Shown here: positions 8,404 to 18,574 of the stretch, one piece after another
Position numbering within the stretch: position 1 is the stretch's first letter
Layout: each line of letters opens with the position of its first letter
DNA from: Flavobacteriaceae bacterium
Lineage (GTDB): Bacteria > Bacteroidota > Bacteroidia > Flavobacteriales > Flavobacteriaceae
Direction of reading: 5' to 3'
Assembly (NCBI GenBank): GCA_020435965.1
Contig: JAGQYS010000011.1
Coordinates: 43,888-107,887, forward strand
Length of the DNA stretch: 64,000 bases
Notes under the pieces: model-generated
What the model was told of the DNA's origin: nothing
Databases searched by the model: none
Seen by the model: the letters and a program-made list of their open reading frames with translations, nothing else
Translations under genes and position numbers: made by a program

Positions 8404-11400
8404 ATGAGAAACAATTATTTTAAGAGTTTGTTCGTGGTAATGATTATGTTTTTTGGGTACTCAGCTTTTGGTCAAACCGAAAGGCAAAAGGAACAAATAA
8501 CAAGTCGTTACGACAAGCAAAAAATCGATCAACTTTTAGTTGAATTTCAAAACAAAACGAATCAAGAAAAGCAAAGAGTCGATGCTTTGGCACAGATTAG
8601 AAACTTACAAAAACGTTTTGAAAGTAATGGAAGGCTTCTGGAATTAAAGAAAATCACTCCAGAAGGGCAACCTATTTATTTTACAACTTTTAACGTAGAT
8701 GCTGCCAGATCTACTAGAACAAATCACCTAAATTCTGGAGGTTCTCTGGGCTTAAACTTAAATGGTCAGAACATGACTGCTCACGTTTGGGATGGAGGTC
8801 TTGCAAGAGCTTCACATCAAGAATATGATGGAGCTGGAGGAAGCAATAGGTTTTCTGTAGGAGATGGCACTTCAGCATTACATTATCATTCTGCTCACGT
8901 AACTGGTACTATCATGGCTTCTGGAGTTGTGGCCAACTCAAAAGGAATGGCTCCACACGCAAAAGCCATTGGTTACGATTGGAACAGTGACTTAGCTGAG
9001 GCCACAACAGCCGCTGGAAATGGAATGCTAATTTCGAATCACTCTTATGGTTATGCAACAAGAAACCCAAACACAGGACAACCATGGCTTCCAGATCATT
9101 ATTTTGGAGGTTATATTGACGATTCTAGAGATTGGGATAACCTCATGTTCAATGCACCAAACTATTTAATGGTTGTGGCTGCTGGAAACGATGGTAACGA
9201 TAATACAGCTAATGGTGCACCTTTAGATGGAAATTCATCATATGATAAACTTACAGGTCATTCAACATCAAAAAACAACTTAGTTGTAGCAAATGCACAG
9301 GATGCTAATATTGATGGAAATGGAAACCTAACAAGCGTGGTTATAAATAGTTCTAGTAGCGAAGGGCCAACAGACGACTATAGAATTAAGCCAGACATTA
9401 CAGGAAATGGAACTAGTGTTTACTCAACTTATGAGTCTAGTGATACAGCATATAATAGTATTACGGGAACCTCAATGGCTTCGCCAAATGTTGCTGGTAC
9501 ATTATTGATTTTACAACAGCATGCAAATAATGTAAATGGTTCATTTATGAAAGCCTCTACCTTAAAAGGATTGGCTTTACATACAGCGGATGATGCTGGT
9601 CCTAGTGGCCCAGATGCTGTATATGGTTGGGGACTTTTGAATGCAAAAAGAGCTGCTGAAGCGATTACTGATAATGGTAACACATCTAAAATTGAAGAAT
9701 TAACATTAACAAGCGGACAATCGTATCAAATTACTGTTGACTCTGATGGTGTTAATGATTTAATGGCTTCAATTTCTTGGACAGATCGCGCTGGAACTGC
9801 TAATACCATAACTAATAACAATACTCCAGTTTTAGTAAATGATTTGGATATTAGAGTAAGTAAAGGAGGAACTACATACAACCCTTGGAAATTAACTAGT
9901 ATTACAACCAATGGTACAGGAGATAATAATGTAGATCCTTACGAACGTGTTGATGTTGCAAATGCAAGTGGCACATACACGATTACAGTAACTCACAAAG
10001 GATCATTAACAGGAGGTAGCCAAAACTATTCCTTAATAATTACAGGTCTTTCATCAACTCCAGTAGTTTGTAATGCAACAACTCCAACAGGATTAAATGT
10101 TGATGGATTCGGATCATCTACTGCTACCATTTCTTGGGACGCTGTCCCTGGAGCATCGTATGATGTTAGGTATCGTGAAACAGGTGGATCTTGGACAACT
10201 GTAAATGTTGGTGGAGCTTCTGCTTCATTAACCGGATTAACACCTTTAACCTCTTATGAAGTTCAAGTAAGAAGTGTTTGCCCAGATACTTCAACATCAT
10301 CATATAGTGGTTCAGTTAATTTTACTACTACAGAAGTTCAACTTAACTATTGTGATTCTGCAAGTACGAATATTAATGATGAATATATTGGCAGAGTTCA
10401 GTTGAACACAATTGATAATGCTTCTGGAGGACAATTTTATACTGATTTCACTAACATTTCAACAGATTTAACAAAGAACAGTCAATACACTATTACAGTT
10501 ACGCCAACTTGGACTGGAACTGTGTACAGTGAAGGCTATTCAGTTTGGATAGACTATAATAAAGATGGAGATTTTGATGATGCTGGAGAACAGGTTTGGA
10601 CACAATCAGCAACTCAAACAACTCCAGTAAGTGGAAGCTTTACTGTTCCTTCTGGAGCTACTGATGGAGCTACTAGAATGAGAGTTTCTATGAGTTATAA
10701 TGCAATACCTTCAGCTTGTGGTTCATTTACCTATGGAGAAGTTGAAGATTACACTGTAAACATTGGAGGAGGAACTCCAGATACTACCAAACCAGTAATT
10801 ACTTTGGTAGGTGCATCAACAATCAACTTAAATCAAGGAGATACTTACAATGAACAAGGTGCAACTGCAACAGATAATGTAGATGGAAACATCACTGCAA
10901 ATATTGTTATAGGTGGAGATACTGTTGACACAAATACTGTAGGCACTTATGTGGTTACCTATAATGTTAGTGATGCAGCTGGAAATGCTGCTGACGAGGT
11001 TACGAGAACAGTTAACGTAGCTGCAGTAGCAGACACAACACCTCCAGTTATTACGCTTATAGGTGCTTCAACAATTAACTTAACAGTTGGAGACACATAT
11101 AATGAATTAGGAGCAACAGCAACTGATAATGTAGATGGCGATTTAACATCTAGCATTGTAATTACTGGAAATGTAAACACAGCAGTGGCTGGAACATATT
11201 CTAGATTTTATAATGTAAGCGATGCTGCTGGAAACGCTGCTTCACAAGTGACCAGAACTGTAAATGTTTCTGAGCCTTCTAGTGGATGTTCAGGCGGAAT
11301 TTCTACATTCCCTTATACTGAAGGATTTGAAAATACATTAGGAGCTTGGACACAGTCAACTGCTGATGATATAGACTGGACAGTTGATGCTAATGGAACA

Positions 11401-12636
11401 CCATCAAGTAATACTGGACCAGGTTCGGCTTCACAAGGTAGTTATTACATTTATGTTGAAGCTTCCAGTCCTAATTACCCAAGCAAAAGAGCGATACTTA
11501 ATTCTCCTTGTTTTGATTTAAGCGGAATGACATCACCTACATTTGATTTTGACTATCACATGTATGGCGCTTCAGATATGGGAACAATTGACTTAGAAGC
11601 AAGTACTGATGAAGGCGATACTTGGACAAGTATCTGGAACGAATCTGGAAACAAAGGCAACCAATGGAATTCAGCAAGTGTTGATTTAAGTGCTTATGCT
11701 GGAGGAACCGTTCAGTTAAGATTCAACAGATTTGTTGGCAGCACATGGCAAGCAGATATTGCTATTGATAATATTAACCTTTCAGAGCCAGCTGCACCAA
11801 CTTGTAGTGATGGTATTCAAAATGGAGACGAAACTGGAGTAGATTGTGGAGGTTCTTCATGTGCACCATGTCAAACAGGAAGTGTTGTTATTCATCAAGG
11901 ATTCTTTGAGGCTGGTTGGGACAACTGGGTAGATGGAGGAAGTGATGCTGCACGTTATTCTGGAGCTAACTCTTATGAAGGGTCTTATTCTATTAGATTA
12001 AGAGATAACACTTCAACCTCAACAATGACACTATCAAATGTTGATGTGTCTCCTTATACTCAGGTTGAGGTAGAGTTCTATTTCTACCCTTGGAGTATGG
12101 AAAATGGAGAGGATTTCTGGCTGCAATATAATGATGGTTCAGGATTTACAACTGTTGCTGCTTATGCTGCAGGAACAAGTTTTAACAATGGATCATTCTA
12201 TGTGGCAACAGTAACGTTAGATGCTGCAACGTATAACTTGGTGTCTAACGCTGGATTTAGATTCCGTTGTGATGCAAGTGGTAATTCAGATTATATTTAT
12301 ATAGATCAAGTGACCATTACTGGAATTACAAACGGAACTAGTTCTGACAACACGATTACATCTTTAGGAGGAGGTTATACAATCACTTCAACTGAAAATG
12401 GAAATGACAAAGAATTCTCAATTTATCCGAATCCAGTTTCTGGAAATATATTGAATGTAAAACTGTTAGATGATGCAGCTGTTTCTTACAGAGTGATTAA
12501 CATGATTGGACAAACAGTACTTTCAGGAGAATTAAAGGATCAACAAATAAATGTTGAAAGCTTAAAATCTGGAATGTATTTTATTGAAATAAATGATGGT
12601 GAAGAAATTATGACAAAGAAATTTATCAGACGTTAA
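8404..12636 (+). CDS. Modular S8 (subtilisin-like) serine peptidase with T9SS sorting domain
   Basis: Large secreted protease, 1410 aa. A signal peptide (1-23) and propeptide-like helical segment (25-100) precede the S8 catalytic domain with the triad Asp130 (HVWDGG), His165 (SAHVTGT) and Ser357 (GTSMASP). Next come a C-terminal beta domain, a fibronectin type III domain (about 551-648), a GEVED domain (about 650-787), two tandem DUF5011-like Ig repeats (about 794-874 and 876-955), a MAM-like domain (about 975-1125), a Cys-rich linker (DETGVDCGG) and a second beta-sandwich. It ends in a type IX sorting domain beginning YPNPVSGN and ending KKFIRR. It is expected to be exported by T9SS and cell-attached or released. 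A strong hairpin terminator follows. Confidence 0.95.
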   Translation: MRNNYFKSLFVVMIMFFGYSAFGQTERQKEQITSRYDKQKIDQLLVEFQNKTNQEKQRVDALAQIRNLQKRFESNGRLLELKKITPEGQPIYFTTFNVDAARSTRTNHLNSGGSLGLNLNGQNMTAHVWDGGLARASHQEYDGAGGSNRFSVGDGTSALHYHSAHVTGTIMASGVVANSKGMAPHAKAIGYDWNSDLAEATTAAGNGMLISNHSYGYATRNPNTGQPWLPDHYFGGYIDDSRDWDNLMFNAPNYLMVVAAGNDGNDNTANGAPLDGNSSYDKLTGHSTSKNNLVVANAQDANIDGNGNLTSVVINSSSSEGPTDDYRIKPDITGNGTSVYSTYESSDTAYNSITGTSMASPNVAGTLLILQQHANNVNGSFMKASTLKGLALHTADDAGPSGPDAVYGWGLLNAKRAAEAITDNGNTSKIEELTLTSGQSYQITVDSDGVNDLMASISWTDRAGTANTITNNNTPVLVNDLDIRVSKGGTTYNPWKLTSITTNGTGDNNVDPYERVDVANASGTYTITVTHKGSLTGGSQNYSLIITGLSSTPVVCNATTPTGLNVDGFGSSTATISWDAVPGASYDVRYRETGGSWTTVNVGGASASLTGLTPLTSYEVQVRSVCPDTSTSSYSGSVNFTTTEVQLNYCDSASTNINDEYIGRVQLNTIDNASGGQFYTDFTNISTDLTKNSQYTITVTPTWTGTVYSEGYSVWIDYNKDGDFDDAGEQVWTQSATQTTPVSGSFTVPSGATDGATRMRVSMSYNAIPSACGSFTYGEVEDYTVNIGGGTPDTTKPVITLVGASTINLNQGDTYNEQGATATDNVDGNITANIVIGGDTVDTNTVGTYVVTYNVSDAAGNAADEVTRTVNVAAVADTTPPVITLIGASTINLTVGDTYNELGATATDNVDGDLTSSIVITGNVNTAVAGTYSRFYNVSDAAGNAASQVTRTVNVSEPSSGCSGGISTFPYTEGFENTLGAWTQSTADDIDWTVDANGTPSSNTGPGSASQGSYYIYVEASSPNYPSKRAILNSPCFDLSGMTSPTFDFDYHMYGASDMGTIDLEASTDEGDTWTSIWNESGNKGNQWNSASVDLSAYAGGTVQLRFNRFVGSTWQADIAIDNINLSEPAAPTCSDGIQNGDETGVDCGGSSCAPCQTGSVVIHQGFFEAGWDNWVDGGSDAARYSGANSYEGSYSIRLRDNTSTSTMTLSNVDVSPYTQVEVEFYFYPWSMENGEDFWLQYNDGSGFTTVAAYAAGTSFNNGSFYVATVTLDAATYNLVSNAGFRFRCDASGNSDYIYIDQVTITGITNGTSSDNTITSLGGGYTITSTENGNDKEFSIYPNPVSGNILNVKLLDDAAVSYRVINMIGQTVLSGELKDQQINVESLKSGMYFIEINDGEEIMTKKFIRR

Positions 12637-12656
12637 CCACTAACCAAACATGAATT

Positions 12657-12690
12657 GAAAAGTCCAGATGCAACATCTGGACTTTTTTAT
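12657..12690. terminator. Strong bidirectional rho-independent terminator
   Basis: Perfect 10-bp stem AGTCCAGATG (12661-12670) / CATCTGGACT (12674-12683) with loop CAA, followed on the plus strand by six T (12683-12688) and preceded by four A. It lies between the convergent S8 peptidase and exonuclease genes and overlaps the exonuclease stop codon, so it can end both transcripts. Confidence 0.9.
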
Positions 12691-13400
12691 ATATGAATTA
12701 TTTCATCGGCTGTTAAAATAGCATCACCTCGCAAACGCAAAAAAATTTGTGCAACAGCAATAGTATCTTTTTCACAGTAATTGATGATTCTATCAATGTT
12801 TTTTTCGTTGTAATAAACGCTATATACTTCGCTACCATCAATGTCATCTTTTGGCGAAGGGATTCCTAATACATTAGTCAATAACTTTAACGAGGTATAG
12901 GTTTTATAATCACCAAACTTCCATAAATCAAGTGTGTCTAAATGAGGAACTTCCCAAGGTTTTTTACCAAAAAGGTTTAGTTTATATGGCAATTCTATAT
13001 TGTGAATAATCATTCGTCGCGCTATATAAGGAAAATCAAATTCTTTACCATTATGAGCACACAGCAAATGTTTGGCTTGACTAAAATGTGAGATGATGAG
13101 GTTTTTAAAATCTTTTAATATTTTAACTTCATCACCATAAAAAGAGGTAACTCTAAAATTCCTGATATCTCCTTGATTAGAAAAATAACCGACCGAAATA
13201 CAGACTATTTTACCAAATTCTGCCCAAATACCTGCACGTTCATAAAAGGCTTCAGCAGTAACATCATCTTTGCGTTGGTATTGCGATTTGTGTTCCCAAA
13301 GTGCTTGTTTTGTTTCGTCTAAGTCTGAGAAATATTGTGTTTCCGGAACCGTTTCAATATCAAGAAACAAGATGTTCTCTAAATTTAGTTTTGAAATCAT
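12687..13400 (-). CDS. Predicted 3'-5' exonuclease (PolB-like DEDD family)
   Basis: Cytoplasmic nuclease of 237 aa related to the proofreading exonuclease of family B polymerases. The three acidic motifs are visible: ExoI FLDIETVPE (near 13-21), ExoII CAHNGKEFDFPYI and ExoIII YCEKDTIAVAQ, giving the metal-binding DEDD set. Length fits stand-alone members (PF10108 type). It lies 56 bases behind a serine hydrolase gene at the far end of the hem gene run, so shared transcription is possible without functional linkage. The natural substrate is unknown. Confidence 0.85.
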   Translation of the reverse strand: MISKLNLENILFLDIETVPETQYFSDLDETKQALWEHKSQYQRKDDVTAEAFYERAGIWAEFGKIVCISVGYFSNQGDIRNFRVTSFYGDEVKILKDFKNLIISHFSQAKHLLCAHNGKEFDFPYIARRMIIHNIELPYKLNLFGKKPWEVPHLDTLDLWKFGDYKTYTSLKLLTNVLGIPSPKDDIDGSEVYSVYYNEKNIDRIINYCEKDTIAVAQIFLRLRGDAILTADEIIHI

Positions 13401-13456
13401 TTCTAGTAAAGTTATTTCATTATAAAGCTAAGGAAATAAAATTTAAAACTGAAATC

Positions 13457-14608
13457 TTACCTTTTGCTATTCAGCATTTTATATGCTTCATCAATATAAA
13501 CTGAAATATCTTTCGTAAAAGTTGGCTCTCCTTCATCAGAGGATTTTTGGTGGCCTAAACGAACAATAATTACATTGTCTTCTGGTTGTACGATAACATA
13601 CTGTCCTAAGTGGCCACGCATCATAAAAAACGATTTTTCATTTTGTTCTTTAAGCCACCAACCATAACCATATTCTGGACTTTCATTAAAACGAGGTGTA
13701 ACAGATTTTACAACGAAAGTAGAATCTAATAATTGTTGTCCATTCCATTTGCCATAATCTTTATATAATTTTCCAAAACGCGCAAAATCTTTAGCGTTAC
13801 TTGATATACAGCAAAATGCTTTTGCTAGTTTATTGTCATCGTCATCTAATTGCCAAAGTGCATCATTAGTTGCTCCCATAGGTTTCCAGAAATTTTCAGA
13901 CAAATAATTTGCAAGAGGTTTTTCAGTTGCTTTTTGAATTATCATACCAAGTAGAGCTGTACTGCCACTTAAATATTTATAGGTAACTCCTGGAGTTTCG
14001 GTGATTTCTTGATTTAGAATAACTTCGGCTAAGTCGTCATCATAATTTGATCGAGCTGTTACAGAAAACGGACTTGTATAACTTTCTACCCAATCTAATC
14101 CTGAAGCCATTGATGCTAAATCACCAACAGTCGTTTTTGCGTATTTATATTTTGGGTAGAAATCACTAATAGGTTGGTCTAAGCTTTTAATATGGCCATC
14201 CATAATGGCTTTTCCTAGCATTGCTGAAGTAATGCTTTTTGCCATTGAAAAAGAATTGGTTTTGGAGTTCTCATTAAAACCATCATAATAATTTTCAAAC
14301 CAAATGCTGTCGTTTTTTATTATAACAAATGCTATTGTTCCCCAATCTTTGTTTGAAGTAGAAAGAACTTCTGTTTCTTTTACTTTATTATAGTCTTTAT
14401 GATTTGGCCAAGGTTCAGGGTTATTGCTTTTTTCAATGATGGCATTTTCAAAATAGGGATAGTCATCAATAAAAGCAGTGTTATGTCCAGTAAAATAGAC
14501 TATCCTCACACCTTTTAAAATATAATTATAATCAAAAACATAAGTGACCAATATTAATAATCCGAAAGGAATAACTATCCATTTTAGGAGTTTTTTCAGG
14601 AATTTCAT
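13457..14608 (-). CDS. Membrane-anchored serine hydrolase (class C beta-lactamase fold)
   Basis: Serine hydrolase of 383 aa with an uncleaved-looking N-terminal membrane anchor (residues 9-25), so the catalytic domain is probably periplasmic. The nucleophile motif SxxK is SMAK (Ser121, Lys124). A Tyr motif (YLSG) and a HLG triad near the C-terminus replace the KTG of classical beta-lactamases, as is common in esterase or peptidase relatives. The substrate cannot be told. It lies 20 bases after ogt and is one of three serine hydrolases of this fold in the window. Confidence 0.88.
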   Translation of the reverse strand: MKFLKKLLKWIVIPFGLLILVTYVFDYNYILKGVRIVYFTGHNTAFIDDYPYFENAIIEKSNNPEPWPNHKDYNKVKETEVLSTSNKDWGTIAFVIIKNDSIWFENYYDGFNENSKTNSFSMAKSITSAMLGKAIMDGHIKSLDQPISDFYPKYKYAKTTVGDLASMASGLDWVESYTSPFSVTARSNYDDDLAEVILNQEITETPGVTYKYLSGSTALLGMIIQKATEKPLANYLSENFWKPMGATNDALWQLDDDDNKLAKAFCCISSNAKDFARFGKLYKDYGKWNGQQLLDSTFVVKSVTPRFNESPEYGYGWWLKEQNEKSFFMMRGHLGQYVIVQPEDNVIIVRLGHQKSSDEGEPTFTKDISVYIDEAYKMLNSKR

Positions 14609-14628
14609 AAAGTGTTTAACTTGTTTTA

Positions 14629-15102
14629 TTAAAATAAAGATTGTTGTTTATAAGGATTTTCATGTTCCAATAACCATTGTTTTCTGTGTAAGCCTCCTGC
14701 ATAACCAGTTAAACTGCCATCACTTCCAATGACTCTATGACAAGGCACAATGATCCAAAGTGGATTTTTACCATTTGCACTTGCAACAGCTCTAATGGCT
14801 TTCACATCACCTAATTCTTTTGAAAGTTCCAAATAAGAAGTTGTTTTCCCATAAGGAATAGTGAGTAATTTATCCCAAACACGTTTTTGAAAATCGGTTC
14901 CTTCTGGGTTTAAATTTAAACTGAATATTTTACGCTCTCCTTTAAAATATTCGTTAAGTTGGCTTACAGCATCGTCTAAAACTTCCGGAATTGTACTTGA
15001 TACTGCAACATCGTTGTTTAAAACAGTGAGTGAAGAAACACCATTTTCATCGCCTTCTAGTTTGGCGAATCCTAAAGGAGTATTTACAATGCAATGTTCC
15101 AT
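14629..15102 (-). CDS. ogt: Methylated-DNA--protein-cysteine methyltransferase
   Basis: Suicidal DNA-repair protein (157 aa) that removes the methyl group from O6-methylguanine. The active-site motif IVPCHRV places the acceptor cysteine at Cys121, followed by the conserved GSDGSLTGYAGGLHRKQWLL region. The RAVASANGKNP helix-turn-helix arm that flips the base is also present. The N-terminal domain is short, as in Ogt rather than Ada. Its ATG overlaps the stop of the upstream CBS-domain gene in the sequence TAATG, suggesting translational coupling. Confidence 0.95.
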   Translation of the reverse strand: MEHCIVNTPLGFAKLEGDENGVSSLTVLNNDVAVSSTIPEVLDDAVSQLNEYFKGERKIFSLNLNPEGTDFQKRVWDKLLTIPYGKTTSYLELSKELGDVKAIRAVASANGKNPLWIIVPCHRVIGSDGSLTGYAGGLHRKQWLLEHENPYKQQSLF

Positions 15103-16220
15103 TACTCTTCGGACTCATCTTCAATTAAACCTAAACGTTTTGCTCTTGTTTCCCAGCTTTTTCTAGCTAATAGCTGTAAGTCTGCAACATTGTCGCTTTC
15201 ATCCATAATTTCAAGACCTAAAAGTGTTTCAATAACATCTTCCATAGTTACTAAACCACTTACAGAGCCATATTCATCAACCACTAAGGCCATGTGATTT
15301 TTGCTCTCAACCAATTCTTCAAAAAGTTTTGGAATTGGCATGTTTCTATTAACAATGATAATGTTTCGCTTAACGTCTGATAGTTTTTTATGACCATTAT
15401 CAAAAGCCATTTCTTTAAACACATCATCTTTTAAAACTAATCCTGTGATATTGTCTGGAGTATCTGTAAAAATAGGGATTCTGGAAAAACGAATATTGTG
15501 ATATTGATTGAAAAACTCTTCTATTGTCATGGTTTCTATTTCAGTGGTCATAACCGTTCTAGGTGTCATTACATCTTTTGCTTGAACATCTTTAAAATTC
15601 AATAAATTTTTAATGACTTTACTTTCTGATTCTTGAAAAACACCTTCTTCATGAGCCATATCTGTCATGGCATGAAAATCTTCACGGCTCAAAACACTTC
15701 CATGGTGTCCTTTGCCTCCAATAAGTTTTGTGGTAAGTTGTAACAACCATAAAATCCCTGTCCATTTTAATGGAAAAATTAGAATATATAAAGCACTTGT
15801 TGTGAAATGTGCTAACTGCTTCCAATAAGTGGCTCCTATAGTTTTTGGGATAATTTCTGAAGCGACCAAGATTAAAATGGTCATAATCGTTGAAACCAAA
15901 CCAACCATAATGTCTTCAGTAAAATTAATACCTAATATTTTCCGTGTTGTAGTTCCATAAATATCAGCATAAGCAGCTTTTGCCTGCACACCAACTAAAA
16001 TAGCACCAACAGTATGTGCAATAGTATTAAGTGTTAAAATCGCAATAAGTGGTTTGTCAACGTCTTTTTTTAGGTTTTCCAAATCTTCAGCATAAGGCTT
16101 ATTTTCTTGCTTTTTTATATTGATAAATGTTGGTGTTACACTTAGCAAAACAGCTTCTAGAATAGAGCACAGGAAGGAAAAGAAAATAGAGATTATTGCG
16201 TAAAAAATAAGTAAACTCAT
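15102..16220 (-). CDS. CNNM/DUF21 and CBS-pair membrane protein (HlyC/CorC-type)
   Basis: Membrane protein of 372 aa. Residues 1-170 form the DUF21 (CNNM) transmembrane domain with several hydrophobic helices, and about 200-330 form a CBS pair (DVMTPRTVMTTEIETMT; VDEYGSVSGLVTMEDVIE). Family: implicated in Mg2+/Co2+ handling and often called hemolysins. The usual C-terminal CorC_HlyC domain is absent, the protein ending about 40 residues after the second CBS motif. It is tightly linked to ogt by a TAATG overlap and lies 26 bases behind a serine hydrolase gene. Confidence 0.9.
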   Translation of the reverse strand: MSLLIFYAIISIFFSFLCSILEAVLLSVTPTFINIKKQENKPYAEDLENLKKDVDKPLIAILTLNTIAHTVGAILVGVQAKAAYADIYGTTTRKILGINFTEDIMVGLVSTIMTILILVASEIIPKTIGATYWKQLAHFTTSALYILIFPLKWTGILWLLQLTTKLIGGKGHHGSVLSREDFHAMTDMAHEEGVFQESESKVIKNLLNFKDVQAKDVMTPRTVMTTEIETMTIEEFFNQYHNIRFSRIPIFTDTPDNITGLVLKDDVFKEMAFDNGHKKLSDVKRNIIIVNRNMPIPKLFEELVESKNHMALVVDEYGSVSGLVTMEDVIETLLGLEIMDESDNVADLQLLARKSWETRAKRLGLIEDESEE

Positions 16221-16246
16221 AGTGTGCCTTTAGGGTTTCAAAATTA

Positions 16247-17560
16247 CTAATTATTTGTCAATTTTTCTTCAGAATTTGGGCTTGTATAAAATACTTGTTG
16301 CAATTTGGGACGAACATTCAAATTATAAATGTTTCGGTGGGTTCTGCTTGGATACACACGGTTTGATAAAAAGATAAATACCAGTTCATGTTCTGGGTCA
16401 GCCCAAACAAATGTCCCAGTGAACCCTGAATGTCCAAAACTTGTTGGACTAACTTGCGGTGCAGGATAAGCTTCTTTAATGCTTAAAGTATCGTTGCCAA
16501 TAATTGGTTTATCAAAACCTAAACCTCTTCTATTTTCATTTTCAGGATATTGAATTTTTATAAACTCATCAACTGTTGATGGTTTAAAATATTGTTTCCC
16601 ATTATAAGTGCCTTTTTGAACTAGCATTTGCATGTACTTAGCCATATCTAAAGCAGTTGCAAACAGTCCTGCATTACCAGATACACCTCCTAAAAGTGCC
16701 GCATTTTCATCATGAACATAGCCTTTTACATAGTCGTTTCTAAAAAGTGAATCTAATTCTGTTGGCACTATATTGTTTTTAAAGTTTTTATTAAGCGGAT
16801 TATAACCAAGAACTTCACAACCTAATGGTTTATAAAAACTATTATTGAGATAGTCTTCATAGTTTTCACCAGTAATATTTTCAATAAGTGTTGGATAAAT
16901 TAATGATGCCAACCCTGAATATACATAGGTTTTTTCCTCACTAACCTTAGAACGTTTAATTTTTCTGAATACTTTTCTGTTAAATCTATTTTTCACATAG
17001 ATATTGTTATAGACCTTGTTTGAATAACGTTTTTGGCTTGTGTTTTTAATAAAGCGATTTTTAGGTTTTCCTTTTCTTAGCACATCACTTAAAAACACGA
17101 TATAGGGATTCATTCCTGATTGATGCGCCAAGAGTTCACGAAGTGTTATATCTTTTTTGTCCTTACGATTTTTCCATGATTTCCAATAGGTGCTAAAAGG
17201 TACATCTAGGCTTAGTTTACCTTCTTCATAAAGTTTCATGAGTGCTGGTAAAGGACCAGTTATTTTTGTTACCGAAGCAAGGTCATACACATCATCTTTG
17301 GCTACTTTTTGAATACTATCATACGTATGAAAGCCATAGGTTTTATGAAAAATGATTTTTCCTTTTTTTGCCACAAGTAATTGTGCGCCAGGAAATGCTT
17401 TTTGAGCAATAGCATCACTCATAATGGAATCAACATTGGTTTCAATGTATATTGAATTTAACCCAACAGATTCAGGAGTGTCATAAACTAATTGAGCTGA
17501 CACAAGGTCTCCAATTAAGAATGAAACAAAAACAAGTAATAGATTTTTATGCATTTTCAA
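16247..17560 (-). CDS. Secreted serine hydrolase (class C beta-lactamase fold)
   Basis: Exported serine hydrolase of 437 aa with signal peptide (about 1-22, ending VSAQ). The nucleophile motif is SVTK (Ser96, Lys99), followed by YSGLAS and the C-terminal HSGFTG motif. A strongly basic insertion (near 165-205, rich in Lys/Arg/Asn) is unusual. The C-terminal part resembles the beta-lactamase-like domain that many Bacteroidota fuse to family 3 glycoside hydrolases, but it stands alone here, so a role in cell-wall turnover is only a guess. ATG at 17560 or 17554 (MKMHK) are both possible. It lies 21 bases after hemB. Confidence 0.88.
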   Translation of the reverse strand: MKMHKNLLLVFVSFLIGDLVSAQLVYDTPESVGLNSIYIETNVDSIMSDAIAQKAFPGAQLLVAKKGKIIFHKTYGFHTYDSIQKVAKDDVYDLASVTKITGPLPALMKLYEEGKLSLDVPFSTYWKSWKNRKDKKDITLRELLAHQSGMNPYIVFLSDVLRKGKPKNRFIKNTSQKRYSNKVYNNIYVKNRFNRKVFRKIKRSKVSEEKTYVYSGLASLIYPTLIENITGENYEDYLNNSFYKPLGCEVLGYNPLNKNFKNNIVPTELDSLFRNDYVKGYVHDENAALLGGVSGNAGLFATALDMAKYMQMLVQKGTYNGKQYFKPSTVDEFIKIQYPENENRRGLGFDKPIIGNDTLSIKEAYPAPQVSPTSFGHSGFTGTFVWADPEHELVFIFLSNRVYPSRTHRNIYNLNVRPKLQQVFYTSPNSEEKLTNN

Positions 17561-17581
17561 GAAAATAAATCTTCTTGAAAG

Positions 17582-18574
17582 TTAAGAAATTAATTTAATC
17601 ACATCTTTGGAAAAATAACTGGCAATAACATCTGCTCCAGCTCTTTTAATAGCTGTGATTTGTTCTAGCATAACAGCGTCGTGATTTAGCCATCCTTTCT
17701 CAGCAGCAGCTTTAATCATGGCATATTCACCTGAAACTTGATATACAGCCACAGGAACTTCTATTATATTTTTTATATCACGAACAATGTCCAAATAAGC
17801 AATGCCTGGTTTTACCATCACAATGTCTGCACCTTCATTAATATCCATTTCGGTTTCACGAATAGCTTCAAAACGATTGGCATAATCCATTTGATATGTT
17901 TTTTTATCTTTTGGGATATCGACCATATCTACTGGAGCAGAATCTAGTGCATCACGAAAAGGGCCGTAAAATGCAGAGGCATACTTAGCAGAATAACTCA
18001 TAATTCCTGTATCAATAAAACCTTCATTTTCCAAAGCTTCGCGAATGGTTAAAATGCGACCATCCATCATATCACTTGGTGCTACAAAATTAGCACCTGC
18101 CTGTGCATGGGAAATACTCATTTCTGCTAAAACATTTGCAGTGTCATCATTAATGATTTTTCCGTTAGCAATAATACCATCATGTCCATAAGAAGAGTAA
18201 GGATCTAGTGCTACATCTGTCATTACTAACATATCAGGGCAAACATTTTTAACCGTTTTTATGGCACGTTGCATTAATCCGTTTGGATTTAGAGCCTCAG
18301 TACCTTTATTGTCTTTTAAATTATCAGGCACTTTAACAAATAACAATACCGATTTTAAACCTAGCTTCCATAATTCTTTTACCTCGTTTTCGAGTATATC
18401 AAGACTATATCTAAAATAATTTGGCATTGAAGGAATTTCTTGTTTTACACCTTTACCTTCAACCACAAATAATGGAACTAAAAAATCGTTTGGTGTAATT
18501 ATGGTTTCACGAACTAAACTTCTAATAGCTTCGTTGGTTCTTAATCGTCTATTTCTTCTTAATGGAAACATCAT
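17582..18574 (-). CDS. hemB: Porphobilinogen synthase (delta-aminolevulinate dehydratase)
   Basis: Condenses two 5-aminolevulinate molecules to porphobilinogen, the second committed step of tetrapyrrole synthesis. Length 330 aa. The Schiff-base lysines are Lys197 (SYSAKYAS) and Lys255 (MVKPGIAYLD). The metal-site loop reads DVALDPYSSYGHDG (about 120-133), with Asp where zinc enzymes have Cys, so this is predicted to be a zinc-independent (Mg-type) enzyme. Its start overlaps the hemF stop as TAATG. It is part of the hemA-hemCD-hemE-hemF-hemB run. Confidence 0.97.
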   Translation of the reverse strand: MMFPLRRNRRLRTNEAIRSLVRETIITPNDFLVPLFVVEGKGVKQEIPSMPNYFRYSLDILENEVKELWKLGLKSVLLFVKVPDNLKDNKGTEALNPNGLMQRAIKTVKNVCPDMLVMTDVALDPYSSYGHDGIIANGKIINDDTANVLAEMSISHAQAGANFVAPSDMMDGRILTIREALENEGFIDTGIMSYSAKYASAFYGPFRDALDSAPVDMVDIPKDKKTYQMDYANRFEAIRETEMDINEGADIVMVKPGIAYLDIVRDIKNIIEVPVAVYQVSGEYAMIKAAAEKGWLNHDAVMLEQITAIKRAGADVIASYFSKDVIKLIS

